Assembly: GCA_004556965.1 (NCBI GenBank)
Contig: SFFE01000013.1
Span: forward strand, 13,576-77,575
DNA length: 64,000 nucleotides
Reading direction: 5' to 3'
Source of the DNA: Clostridiales bacterium
Lineage (GTDB): Bacteria; Bacillota; Clostridia; Oscillospirales; Oscillospiraceae
Made by a program: the position numbers and the translations under genes
Shown: piece after piece, positions 8,345 to 16,353 of the stretch
Numbering within the stretch: the first letter of the stretch is position 1
Layout of the letters: each line of letters begins with the position of its first letter
Notes under the pieces: model-generated
What the model was told of the DNA's origin: nothing
Database searches by the model: none
Seen by the model: the letters and a program-made list of their open reading frames with translations, nothing else

Positions 8345-9081
8345 CATGCCTCTAAGATGCCGTATTTCGTTTTGATGCGGTCGAGCTTGCGCAGCAGCGG
8401 CTCGCCCGCGAGGGCGAGGAATACAACGGTCGCCGCCGCGTGGATGACGTTGAACACAAAGCCGGAGGCGCAGGATGTGAGCAGCGCCGCCCATGTCACA
8501 GCGCCGGAGAACATCAGCACCGACGCGGCGTCGAGCAGCAGCCCGTAGATCACAAGCGTCGCCAGACCACCGAACACGCACAGCGGTAGCCGCTTTGCCG
8601 GGAGCCGCCCCGGCGCGAACAGCAGCCCCGCCAGAAATCCGATGACGCCGAAGCCGAACATCTGCCACGGCGTCCACGGCCCCTGACCGAACAGGAAGTT
8701 CGACAAAAACGCGATGGCCGCGCCCGTGACAAACCCGGCCTCGCCGCCGAAGGCGACGCCCGTGATGACGACCACGGCGACCATGGGCTTAAACTGCGGC
8801 ACCATGGCAAATGCCGCGCGCCCGGCCACACCGATGGCCGTCATCACCGCGAGGATCACAAGCTCGCGCGCCTGCGGCCTGCGGCGCTCGAACTTCAGCG
8901 CGAAGGGCAGCATCGCCAGCACGATCACGAGCATGCTCACGAGGTAGTATTTGCGGTTGTCCCATACGAGACTGCCCAAAAGCAGCAGCGCGGGGACGGC
9001 AAGGCAGATCAGACAGGCTGCAAAGACGGTGCGTCCGCGCCGTCCGGCGTCGGGTGTGACGCTTCTGGGTGCGTCCGGCAT
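8344..9081 (-). CDS. ECF transporter S component, probable corrinoid-binding subunit
   Basis: A 245-residue membrane protein with about six helices. It has the S-component pattern ARELVILAVMTAIGVAGRAA followed by FLFGQGPWTPWQMFGFG, seen in substrate-binding subunits of energy-coupling-factor transporters. The start ATG 9081 has a perfect GGAGGTGA nine bases upstream. That start lies 73 bases inside the preceding ATPase gene in another frame, an unusually long overlap. It is the last gene of an operon with EcfT and a fused EcfA pair under a cobalamin riboswitch, so cobalamin or another corrinoid is the likely cargo. That assignment is inferred from context. Confidence 0.85.
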   Translation of the reverse strand: MPDAPRSVTPDAGRRGRTVFAACLICLAVPALLLLGSLVWDNRKYYLVSMLVIVLAMLPFALKFERRRPQARELVILAVMTAIGVAGRAAFAMVPQFKPMVAVVVITGVAFGGEAGFVTGAAIAFLSNFLFGQGPWTPWQMFGFGVIGFLAGLLFAPGRLPAKRLPLCVFGGLATLVIYGLLLDAASVLMFSGAVTWAALLTSCASGFVFNVIHAAATVVFLALAGEPLLRKLDRIKTKYGILEA

Positions 9082-10682
9082 GCTTCGATCACCTCCCGGC
9101 AAAGAATCGCGTCCGGCAGCCAGGGGCGCGCCATGCGGTTGGCCGCCGTGGTGTAAAAGTGGTTGCCCGCGAAAAACGCGCGGGTGCGCCCCTCTGAAAG
9201 GATCTGCCCGTCGAACAGCAGCGCGGCGCGGTCGGCATAGGCGGCGCAGAACTCAATGTCGTGCGACACGAGCACCACCGCCGTGCCCTGCTCGCAGAGC
9301 GCGCGCAGCAGCGCGCCGAACGAGGCGCGAAACGCCGCGTCCATGCCCTTGGTCGGCTCGTCGAGCAAGAGCACGTCCGGCCGGGCAAGCAGCAGCTTTG
9401 CGATCGCGGCGCGCTGCTGCTCGCCGCCGGAGAGGTCAAAGGGGTGGCGCTCCAGCAGCGGAGAGAGCGCCATGGCGGCGACTGCCGCGTCCATGCGAGG
9501 CTGCCGCTCCGCCGCCGGGAGCGACAGCGTGCGCAGCGCGTCCTCCAGATCGGCGCGCACGGTGTCTTTGACAAACATCGCGCGCGGCTCCTGACAGAGG
9601 GCGGCGATGCGCTTTGCCTTTTGCAGCACCTTGCCGCGGTAGGGGCGGCGCTGCCCCGCGAGGACGGCCAGCGCCGTGCTCTTGCCCGCGCCGTTTCCGC
9701 CGACGATGGCGAGCAGCTCCCCGGCGCGCACGGTGAGCGACAGCCCCTTGAGCACGTCCGCACCGTCCCGGTCATACCGGAACCAGCATTCGCGCAGCTG
9801 CAGCAGCGGCGCGCCGTCGCTGTCGGCAGGCGTGTTCGTTGCCGGCAGGGGAGAAGGCCGGAGCGTTTCCAGCAGCGCGCGCCCCGTGCGGATGTCGAGC
9901 GGGCATTTCCCCGGCGCGCCGACGCCGCCCCAGACGCGCACCGGCGTCGGCATTGCGGCAAAAAACGGGCTGCCGCGCTCCAGCAGCGCGCGCGCCACCT
10001 CATCCGGCGTGCCGAGCGCGGTCAGCCGCCCCTGCTCCAGCACCGCTGCGCGGTCGGCCATCGGCAGCGCGTCCTCCAGCCGGTGCTCCGAGAGGATCAC
10101 CGTCACGCCCAGCTCCCGGTTGAGACGCTGCACGGTGTGGAGAAATTCCGCCGCCGCAATGGGGTCAAGCTGGCCGGTCGGCTCGTCGAGCACGAGCACG
10201 TCCGGGTGCATTGCCATCACGGACGCGAGATTCAGCAGCTGCTTCTGCCCGCCGGAGAGCATATCCACGCTGCGGTCAAAACACGTCTGGATGCCGAAAA
10301 AGCTCGCCATCTCGCCGACGCGCAGCCGCATGGTCTGCGCGTCCGTTCCGAGACTTTCCAGCCCGAAGGCCAGTTCGTGCCACACCTTGTCGGTGACGAG
10401 CTGGTCGTCCGGCTGCTGCAGCACGAAGCCGATGCGCTGCGCCTGTGTGCGCGCGTCCCACGTCTCCAGCGGCTTGCCGTCGAGCAGCACCCGACCGCTG
10501 CGCGTGCCGTAGGGCGTGAGCACAGACTTCAAATGCCGCAGCAGCGTGCTCTTCCCGCCGCCGGACACGCCGCACAGCAGAAAAAACTCCCCCTCCCGCA
10601 CGGAAAACGAGATGTCGTTCAGCGCGGGAGCCGCCGCCTTCGGGTAGGCGAAGGTCAGATGTTCGATCGCAAACGCCGCCAT
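9009..10682 (-). CDS. ECF transporter ATPase, fused EcfA-EcfA'
   Basis: A 557-residue protein with two complete ABC ATPase domains that energise ECF uptake. Domain 1: Walker A GVSGGGKST (38-46), Q-loop near 89-90, signature LSGGQ (142-146), Walker B LVLDEPT (about 163-169). Domain 2: Walker A GGNGAGKST (328-336), signature LSGGE (417-421), Walker B VLLLDEPT (437-444). In most ECF systems these are two polypeptides. The start ATG 10682 follows AAAGGAGG; longer in-frame extensions upstream are only the shadow of the EcfT gene. The 5' end overlaps EcfT by 28 bases and the 3' end overlaps the S component by 73. Confidence 0.92.
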   Translation of the reverse strand: MAAFAIEHLTFAYPKAAAPALNDISFSVREGEFFLLCGVSGGGKSTLLRHLKSVLTPYGTRSGRVLLDGKPLETWDARTQAQRIGFVLQQPDDQLVTDKVWHELAFGLESLGTDAQTMRLRVGEMASFFGIQTCFDRSVDMLSGGQKQLLNLASVMAMHPDVLVLDEPTGQLDPIAAAEFLHTVQRLNRELGVTVILSEHRLEDALPMADRAAVLEQGRLTALGTPDEVARALLERGSPFFAAMPTPVRVWGGVGAPGKCPLDIRTGRALLETLRPSPLPATNTPADSDGAPLLQLRECWFRYDRDGADVLKGLSLTVRAGELLAIVGGNGAGKSTALAVLAGQRRPYRGKVLQKAKRIAALCQEPRAMFVKDTVRADLEDALRTLSLPAAERQPRMDAAVAAMALSPLLERHPFDLSGGEQQRAAIAKLLLARPDVLLLDEPTKGMDAAFRASFGALLRALCEQGTAVVLVSHDIEFCAAYADRAALLFDGQILSEGRTRAFFAGNHFYTTAANRMARPWLPDAILCREVIEACRTHPEASHPTPDGADAPSLQPV

Positions 10683-11545
10683 GTCAGCGCCTCCTTTCGG
10701 TTCAGCAGCAGGGGAAGATTGCAAAACAGCACGAAGCACGCCAGAGTGAGCGCGCCCGGCGCATTCCACGGCGCGGGCGCGAGGACGGGGTAATACGTCA
10801 TAGCGGCCTGCCCCGTGAGCAGCCCGGCCAGCGCGCCGAGTGCGAGCGCGAGCAGCAGCGCGGCAAAGCGCCTGTCCCGCCCGTCGAAGCGCTGGCGTGC
10901 GAACGCAGTGCGCCCCGGCAGGCCGTAGCCCCGGCTTTTCATCGAATCCGCCGTGACGACGGCGTTTTCCAGCGCCCACGTGACCGTCACGGACAGCGCG
11001 CGCACACCGGAGCGTACCCTTGCAGAGAGACCCCGGGGCGGCTCGCCGCCGAGCGCGCGCTGCGCCGCAGCGACCTGCCGCACCTGCCGCGAAAAGCGCG
11101 GCACAAACCGCAGCGCCATCGAAAACAGCAGCGAAAACGCGGGCAGCGCCCGGCCGAACAGCGCCATCAGCTTGTCCGACGTCAGCACGCGGTTACAGCT
11201 TGCAAACCAGAGCAGCACCGCGCCGAGCATTGCCGCCGCCGCGAGACCGTAGGCCAGCGCCTCCCACGTGACGGCGTTGCCGTTTCGCAGATAGAACAGC
11301 ACGGTCATGCCCCGGTGGTTGAACAGCGGGTTGAGCAGCGCCGTCAGCGCCATCAGCGGCAGCACCCAGCAAAGCTGCCGCAGCAGATACCGCCCGCCGC
11401 AGAGCGCCGCGAGGTACGCCGCCGCCGACAGCAGCGAGACGAGCAAAAACGCGGGGTGCATCACCAGCATCGTGATGAGCAGCACCGCCGCGTAGAATCC
11501 AAAGGAGAGCGCGCCGTGCAGCGCGCAGAAAGCGTCTTCGCGCAT
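10655..11545 (-). CDS. ECF transporter transmembrane subunit EcfT
   Basis: A 296-residue integral membrane protein that couples the ATPases to the S component. It has about five hydrophobic helices and the coupling-helix signature SMKSRGYGLPGRT near residue 200, containing the Arg-Gly motif that touches the ATPases. The ribosome site GGAGG overlaps the stop region of the upstream DUF4430 gene, with only four bases between the genes. The match to EcfT is clear from the motif and the flanking ECF genes. Confidence 0.9.
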   Translation of the reverse strand: MREDAFCALHGALSFGFYAAVLLITMLVMHPAFLLVSLLSAAAYLAALCGGRYLLRQLCWVLPLMALTALLNPLFNHRGMTVLFYLRNGNAVTWEALAYGLAAAAMLGAVLLWFASCNRVLTSDKLMALFGRALPAFSLLFSMALRFVPRFSRQVRQVAAAQRALGGEPPRGLSARVRSGVRALSVTVTWALENAVVTADSMKSRGYGLPGRTAFARQRFDGRDRRFAALLLALALGALAGLLTGQAAMTYYPVLAPAPWNAPGALTLACFVLFCNLPLLLNRKEALTWRRLRSNI

Positions 11546-11549
11546 ACGC

Positions 11550-12209
11550 TCACCCTCCGATGGCGTGGCCGCAGTCGCAGGTATACAGCCAGCGGATCAC
11601 GTCGCCCGGCTGCAGCGGATAGCTGCTGCAGCCCTCGCTTGGAAACGCGCCGTTGACGCTGTAGATCCAGCCGGAGCCCTTCCCGCAGTCGAATTCATAC
11701 AGCTGGCCGATGCCCTGCACATAGTCGGTGCCGTAGGCGGGCGTCCATTGCGCTTCCAGCGCCACGCCGTGCGAACGGGTGACGCGCTGCAGCACGGTCC
11801 ACACCGTGTCGCCCGGCTCCAGTTCGACGGTCACGGGGCCGAGGATCTGCCCGTTTTCCGGCAGCACGGCGCGCACCGCGTCCGGGAGCCGGTCGCTCTG
11901 CAGCGCGGCCGCGCAGGAGATGGAGATGGTGCAGGTTTCCGCCGCCGGCTGCACGTTGGGCGTGGGCGTCACCGCCGGCATTGTCACAGGCTCCGCTGAC
12001 GGCGCTGCGGTTTCCGCAGAAGCGTCCGGCGGCGCGGCTTCCTCCGATCCCTGCGCGGAAGGCTCCGGGCTGGCCGTGCTCTGCACGGCGTCCGGAGCGG
12101 TCTGTGCGCCCTTGTCCTGCTGCGTGGAGACGGTCACACCGATGACGACGGCCGCCACCAGCAGCAGACACAGGATGATTTTGAAAATGACGGGATGCTG
12201 TTTCCGCAT
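11550..12209 (-). CDS. Membrane-anchored DUF4430 (transcobalamin C-terminal-like) protein
   Basis: A 219-residue protein. Residues 10-28 are an N-terminal signal anchor with no lipobox cysteine. Residues about 32-88 are a Ser/Pro/Ala/Glu/Thr-rich linker. Residues about 90-219 are a DUF4430 domain (LEPGDTVWTVLQRVTRSHGV, then GSGWIYSVNG and LQPGDVIRWLYTCD). This fold matches the C-terminal beta domain of vertebrate transcobalamin and intrinsic factor. It probably sits outside the membrane beside the ECF transporter and may hand corrinoid from the large surface protein to the S component; that role is inference. Confidence 0.85.
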   Translation of the reverse strand: MRKQHPVIFKIILCLLLVAAVVIGVTVSTQQDKGAQTAPDAVQSTASPEPSAQGSEEAAPPDASAETAAPSAEPVTMPAVTPTPNVQPAAETCTISISCAAALQSDRLPDAVRAVLPENGQILGPVTVELEPGDTVWTVLQRVTRSHGVALEAQWTPAYGTDYVQGIGQLYEFDCGKGSGWIYSVNGAFPSEGCSSYPLQPGDVIRWLYTCDCGHAIGG

Positions 12210-12224
12210 TTTCGCTCCTTTCGT

Positions 12225-14345
12225 TTACCGAATCTGATACAGCGCGGTGTCACTGGCCTCAGCGCGCTGCACTGCCACGAGCGCGCGCAGCGCCTGCTCC
12301 GTCGTCATGGCGTTATAGCCGCCGTCCGCCGTGTGGCAGAAGCCGCCGTTTGCGAGCTGGAAGGTCATCAGGTTGTCAAGCAGTGAGTGGCCGTCCTTGA
12401 CGAAGCGGCTGTCCTGCAGATCGACGCCGAGGGTGCACAGCGCGAGAATCGCCTGCGCCGTGCTCTCCGCCGAGGACGCGCCCCAGCTCACGAAGCCGCC
12501 GTCGGTCTGCTGCATGGCGGAAAGGCAGTTCAGCGCGCGGTCAACCGCCGCAGAGACCTGCGCGTCCGCGCGGTAGGGGGCGAGCGCCTGCAGCGCTATC
12601 GCCGTCAGATCGGGGTCGGCAGGGTCGCCCTCCATGTAGGTGAAGCCGCCGTCGGGGAGCTGCGCGGCGAGGATTTTTTCCACATACTGCGCGCGCACGT
12701 CCGCTTCATAGCTGCCGCTGTCGAGCGCGAGCAGCGCATAGATCACGCCGTTGACGCCCTGCGACGCGACCTTGTCCACGTCCGTGAGCGGGGCGACAAG
12801 ATCATAGCCCGCCACGTTCGCCGCGTCCCGGCCGATGGCCGTCACGGCCAGCGCCACGCGGGCGTACTCCGTGTAGTACCGGTCGGAGAGCACGCCGTTT
12901 TTCTCCCGAACGCAGGCTTCCACCTGCGCGTAATAGGTTTCGTAAGCGGGCGGCGTGGCCACGCCGCCGCGCGCCAGATCCAGCACGAGCCACTCATCGC
13001 CATAGGCGGGGGCGGGCACGGCGGACAGCAAGCAGTGCGCCGCGGCCTTCAATGCGGTGTCAGCGTCCAGCAGCCGCCAGAGAATGACGGCGGCCTGCGC
13101 GCGCGTGGCGGTGCCGCGCGGCGCGAGCAGCGCGTCCGGCAGGCCGGAGATCAGGCCGCTGCCCACTGTCCACTGCATGGCGGCGCGGGCATAGGGCTGC
13201 ACCGAGGCACTGTCCGCAAATGCGGAGAGGTCGTCCGCTGCGGTCAAATCCAGACCGGAGACTTCGGCATAGCGGTACAGAATCGTGGCCAGCTCCTCGC
13301 GGGAGACGGCCTTCATCGGCGCGAACGTACCGTCCGGGTAACCGTCAACCACGCCGGTTTCCTGCGCCCAGGCGACCGCGTTCTCATACCATGTGCCGCC
13401 GGCCACATCCGTGAAGTCCGCTGCCGCTGCCGCCGGGCTGCCGTCGATGCGCCACAGAACCGTCACCAGCATGGCGCGGCTCATGGACAGATTGGGGGAA
13501 AAGACGTTCGTATCGGTGCCCGTCATGATGCCATGGTCGATCACGTAGCAGATACCGGCGCGCGCCCAGTCGTTTGTCAGATCGGTGTAGCCCGCGCAGG
13601 CGTGCTCCGGCGCGGCCGAGCGCACTGCAATGGTATAGACGGTTGCGCTGCCGACCCGCACCGTGATTACGTCGCCGTCGGCCACAGCTACGGTGCGCGC
13701 GCCCCAGCGGGCGTCCGTCTCGCCGTCCGCGAGCACGGTGACCTTGTTGTTCTTGTTCACAGCGGACGGCGTGACCGTCACCTGCTGCGTGCCATAGGGA
13801 ATGGTGAGCGTGTAGCTGGTCGCCTCGCCGGAAAAGGCGGGGGAGAGCGCGCCCGCGCTGCACCGCAGGCTCCGGAGCGACACGTCCGTGCTGCCCCAGT
13901 CGCTGCCGATGTCCGCGCCCCAGTTGCAGGAATACTGCACGCGCACCACGTCGCCGTCCGCTACGGCGGTGCTGTCCATGCTTGTGTCCGTGAACCAGTC
14001 GTTCAGCGTGCCCATCCAGCCGCCCATTGCGGTGTCCGAACCGTTCAGACCGGCGATACCCGAGAGATAATCGCCGTAGGCGCCGGACGTGACGGTCAGC
14101 GCTTTGCCGGCCTGTCCGGCGGCCGCCTCCAGCGCGTTCATCATGGTCATGCCGTCCGTCAGCGCGACCGTCTCGTCAAAGAGCGTGCCGGTCCACGCGG
14201 GGGCAACGCCGTCCACCGGCTCGGTGAACGTCTTGTTCTCAGCGATGACCCGAACCGTGCCGCCGTCCTGCGCAAAAGCGGCGCCCGGCAGCAGCGACAC
14301 GATCAGGAGCAGCGCCAGCAGAATGCTGATTCCGCGTTTTTTCAT
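12225..14345 (-). CDS. S-layer-anchored transcobalamin-like surface protein
   Basis: A 706-residue secreted protein with a signal peptide at 1-25. Domains in order: DUF4430 at about 50-135 (SGIAGLNGSDTAMGGWMGTL); a cadherin-like beta domain at about 155-245; three SLH repeats at about 250-430 for cell-wall binding; then alpha/alpha-barrel repeats of the prenyltransferase/transcobalamin type at about 440-700 (QLPDGGFTYMEGD, QTDGGFVSWGASS, LANGGFCHTADGG). An alpha/alpha barrel plus a DUF4430 domain is the architecture of animal B12 carriers, here in reversed order and split by wall anchors. It is the first gene after a cobalamin riboswitch. Ribosome site AAGGAGG precedes ATG 14345. Confidence 0.85.
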   Translation of the reverse strand: MKKRGISILLALLLIVSLLPGAAFAQDGGTVRVIAENKTFTEPVDGVAPAWTGTLFDETVALTDGMTMMNALEAAAGQAGKALTVTSGAYGDYLSGIAGLNGSDTAMGGWMGTLNDWFTDTSMDSTAVADGDVVRVQYSCNWGADIGSDWGSTDVSLRSLRCSAGALSPAFSGEATSYTLTIPYGTQQVTVTPSAVNKNNKVTVLADGETDARWGARTVAVADGDVITVRVGSATVYTIAVRSAAPEHACAGYTDLTNDWARAGICYVIDHGIMTGTDTNVFSPNLSMSRAMLVTVLWRIDGSPAAAAADFTDVAGGTWYENAVAWAQETGVVDGYPDGTFAPMKAVSREELATILYRYAEVSGLDLTAADDLSAFADSASVQPYARAAMQWTVGSGLISGLPDALLAPRGTATRAQAAVILWRLLDADTALKAAAHCLLSAVPAPAYGDEWLVLDLARGGVATPPAYETYYAQVEACVREKNGVLSDRYYTEYARVALAVTAIGRDAANVAGYDLVAPLTDVDKVASQGVNGVIYALLALDSGSYEADVRAQYVEKILAAQLPDGGFTYMEGDPADPDLTAIALQALAPYRADAQVSAAVDRALNCLSAMQQTDGGFVSWGASSAESTAQAILALCTLGVDLQDSRFVKDGHSLLDNLMTFQLANGGFCHTADGGYNAMTTEQALRALVAVQRAEASDTALYQIR

Positions 14346-14434
14346 GTGCTTACATCCTCCTTATGTCTCGCAGGGAAACGTCCCTCCGCCGGAACGGGGG
14401 GCGCAGCGAGACGGCTCCCCGCCCGCGCGGACGC

Positions 14435-14463
14435 AAAAAGTCCGCTGCGGACGGGCAGCGGAC
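14435..14463 (-). terminator. Cobalamin riboswitch expression-platform terminator
   Basis: On the reverse strand GTCCGCTGC-CCGTCC-GCAGCGGAC is followed by TTTTT: a perfect 9-bp stem and U-tract between the aptamer and the first gene, implying control by transcription termination. Confidence 0.85.
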
Positions 14464-14528
14464 ATCAGCCGGGGCTCTGAGCGCTCCGGCAAAAAATACG
14501 CAGTTCCCGGTTCCGGCAGAAACGCAGG

Positions 14529-14640
14529 CGGCTCCGAGGTATTCTGACTGATCCGCGCGGACGCGGCTTCACAGTGACCGACTCGCCGGGACTTTCACCC
14601 GATTCCCCTCTGCCGCGTTTGCGGCGTGGAGCGACCTTTC
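14529..14640 (-). promoter_or_regulatory. Cobalamin riboswitch aptamer
   Basis: The reverse strand contains the conserved cobalamin-aptamer blocks in order: GGTCGCTCC; GGGAATCGGGTGAAAGTCCC; GGTCACTGTGAAG; and AGTCAGAATACCTCGGAGC, whose GGAGC and ACCT pair back with the first block. This is the AdoCbl/B12-box core with slight deviations. It lies between a strong promoter and an intrinsic terminator and controls the ECF operon. Confidence 0.9.
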
Positions 14641-14657
14641 CTTATGCGGTTTTGTCC

Positions 14658-14686
14658 AGTATACCACAGGCGCACGGCGGTGTAAA
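14658..14686 (-). promoter_or_regulatory. Sigma-A promoter of the cobalamin-riboswitch operon
   Basis: On the reverse strand TTTACA (14686-14681), a 17-base spacer and TATACT (14663-14658), giving a start near 14651, just before the aptamer. Confidence 0.75.
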
Positions 14687-14691
14687 TATTC

Positions 14692-14731
14692 AAAAAAAGT
14701 ACAGGCGGCGAGCTTTGCTCGCCGCCTGTAC
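14692..14731 (-). terminator. Strong terminator after the DUF4015 gene
   Basis: A perfect 15-bp stem (14699-14713 with 14717-14731) with a 3-base loop, followed on the reverse strand by seven Ts. It separates the upstream gene from the riboswitch operon. Confidence 0.93.
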
Positions 14732-14737
14732 GGACCG

Positions 14738-15823
14738 TTATGACGTTTTGATATAGCTGCCGGAGCTTTGCGCCTCGGCAAGGAATGGGACGAAACGGGT
14801 CTCCGCATCGAAGGCTTCGTCCGCCGCGACGGCAGAGCGGAGCTGCTGAAGGTTCCCGCTGTCGGCAAAGACGCAAATGCGGTCGAACAGCTTCGTGAAC
14901 GGCGCCAGCTCCTGCCCGGTCTGGGCGGATTTCTGCTGCAAAATGGAGTCCGCGCTGCACACGGCGGACACGCGCACGCCGGTGGAGACAAGCGCGCCGC
15001 GCAGGTATTGCGCCAGATTCATTACCGCGTCCGTCCGGCTGGGCGCGCTGCTCATCTGCACAGCGTAGGCGAAATCCAGATCGGTGAAGGGCATTTGCAG
15101 ATACGAAAAGGCGATCTCGTCAAAGCCCATGGCCGCCAGCTCCTTGCACAGCGCGACGATGTAGCTGCGCACCGTCTCGTTGTAGGGGTCGAGCCAGCCG
15201 CCGGAGCCGTCGCTGTAGGCCGCGCCGGCGCTGTCCTTGAGCGCGAGGACGGAATAGCGCTGCGCCATCAGGGTGTCCACGCAGCAGCTCACGACCGCGA
15301 CGAGGTAAATGTCCTGCGATTTGAGCGACTGGATGGTTTCGGAAAGCTCCGCCGTGCCGTTCACGCCATAGGCCGCAGCCTCGTTCACGGCGGACTTCCA
15401 GCTCAGTGTGCCGCCCGGCGCTTTCATTTGCAGCACGAGGGCGTTGCCCCCGGCACTCTTCACCTGTGCGGCAGCGGCGGTCAGCCCGTCGGGCGTGATG
15501 CGGTCCGCCGTGACGTACTGCGCCTGAATGGCCTGCAGATCCTTGCCCGCGTTGGAAAGGATGCCGGAATAGTCCGGCTCCTCATACACAAGCTCAACGT
15601 TGACGGACTCGTGCGCGCCGGTCTCGTCGTCCGAGGGGGCGGCTGTCTCCAGAATCGGAAAGACGACGCGCAGACCGTCGGAGTCGTAGACGATGTATTT
15701 CTGGCAGGCGAAAAACAGCACGATCGCCGCGACGATGAGCGCCGCGAGCACAAACAGCAGCACAGTCCATAGCCTGCGGTGGCTGCGCTTGCCGCGATAG
15801 ACGTCTTTGGAATTGACGGGCAT
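14738..15823 (-). CDS. DUF4015 putative glycoside hydrolase, membrane-anchored
   Basis: A 361-residue protein with a basic N-terminus, one transmembrane anchor at about residues 20-42 and an outside TIM-barrel-like domain. The DUF4015 (glycoside hydrolase-like) signature is GGWLDPYNETVRSYI followed by LAAMGFDEIAFSYLQMPF. In the family the motif after DEI usually reads QFDYIRFP; here it is AFSYLQMP, so active-site residues may differ. The start ATG 15823 is seven bases after GGAGG; the ATG at 15829 abuts the ribosome site. Substrate unknown; a wall or surface polysaccharide is a reasonable guess. Confidence 0.8.
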   Translation of the reverse strand: MPVNSKDVYRGKRSHRRLWTVLLFVLAALIVAAIVLFFACQKYIVYDSDGLRVVFPILETAAPSDDETGAHESVNVELVYEEPDYSGILSNAGKDLQAIQAQYVTADRITPDGLTAAAAQVKSAGGNALVLQMKAPGGTLSWKSAVNEAAAYGVNGTAELSETIQSLKSQDIYLVAVVSCCVDTLMAQRYSVLALKDSAGAAYSDGSGGWLDPYNETVRSYIVALCKELAAMGFDEIAFSYLQMPFTDLDFAYAVQMSSAPSRTDAVMNLAQYLRGALVSTGVRVSAVCSADSILQQKSAQTGQELAPFTKLFDRICVFADSGNLQQLRSAVAADEAFDAETRFVPFLAEAQSSGSYIKTS

Positions 15824-15856
15824 GGGCATCCCTCCGGGTGAAGAAGTTCGGGCGGG

Positions 15857-16294
15857 TCAGCGCGTTTCGATGTCGCCGATCAGGGCGACGCGGCGGGCGT
15901 GACGGCCGCCGTCAAAGCCGGTGTCGAGGAAGGTATCCACGATCTTGAGCGCAAGGCCGGCTCCGAGCACGCGCGCGCCGAGCGCGAGGATGTTGGCGTC
16001 GTTGTGGCGGCGGGTCATTTCGGCGGAGTAGCAGTCGCCGCACAGCGCGGCGCGTACGCCCCGCACCTTGTTTGCGGCAATGGAGATGCCGATGCCGGTG
16101 CCGCAGATAACGATGCCGCGCTCAAATTCGCCGGAGGCGACCGCTCTGCCCACGGCCTCGCCGTAGACGGGGTAGTCGCAGCTATCCTCCGTATACGTGC
16201 CGAAATCCTTGTATTCCAAGCCTCTTTCGGTCAGATGCTTCATGATCTCCTGCTTCAGGGCGTAGCCGCCATGGTCGCTGCCGATTGCAATCAT
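15857..16294 (-). CDS. rpiB: Ribose-5-phosphate isomerase B
   Basis: A 145-residue cytosolic enzyme that interconverts ribose 5-phosphate and ribulose 5-phosphate in the pentose phosphate pathway. It starts MIAIGSDHGGYALK; the active-site cysteine is in GIVICGTGIGISIAANK and the RRHNDANILALGARV segment is typical. The close relatives LacA/LacB (galactose-6-phosphate isomerase) cannot be fully excluded, but no galactose genes are nearby. AGAGG precedes the ATG. It stands between the glycosyltransferase and the DUF4015 gene, probably read as part of the same strand unit. Confidence 0.93.
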   Translation of the reverse strand: MIAIGSDHGGYALKQEIMKHLTERGLEYKDFGTYTEDSCDYPVYGEAVGRAVASGEFERGIVICGTGIGISIAANKVRGVRAALCGDCYSAEMTRRHNDANILALGARVLGAGLALKIVDTFLDTGFDGGRHARRVALIGDIETR

Positions 16295-16353
16295 ATTCCA
16301 AAACCTCTTTTCATAAATTCAATTGATTCAAAAGTGCTTGTCATTTTTTGCGT

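Noticed and set aside
9261..10793. A 510-codon plus-strand frame opposite the fused EcfA gene
   Set aside because: Shadow of the ATPase gene; no plausible start or domain.
12387..14480. A 697-codon plus-strand frame opposite the SLH/DUF4430 gene
   Set aside because: High GC leaves the antisense frame open. The translation is Arg/His/Ala/Gly-rich with no domain, while the opposite strand has a signal peptide and clear domains.
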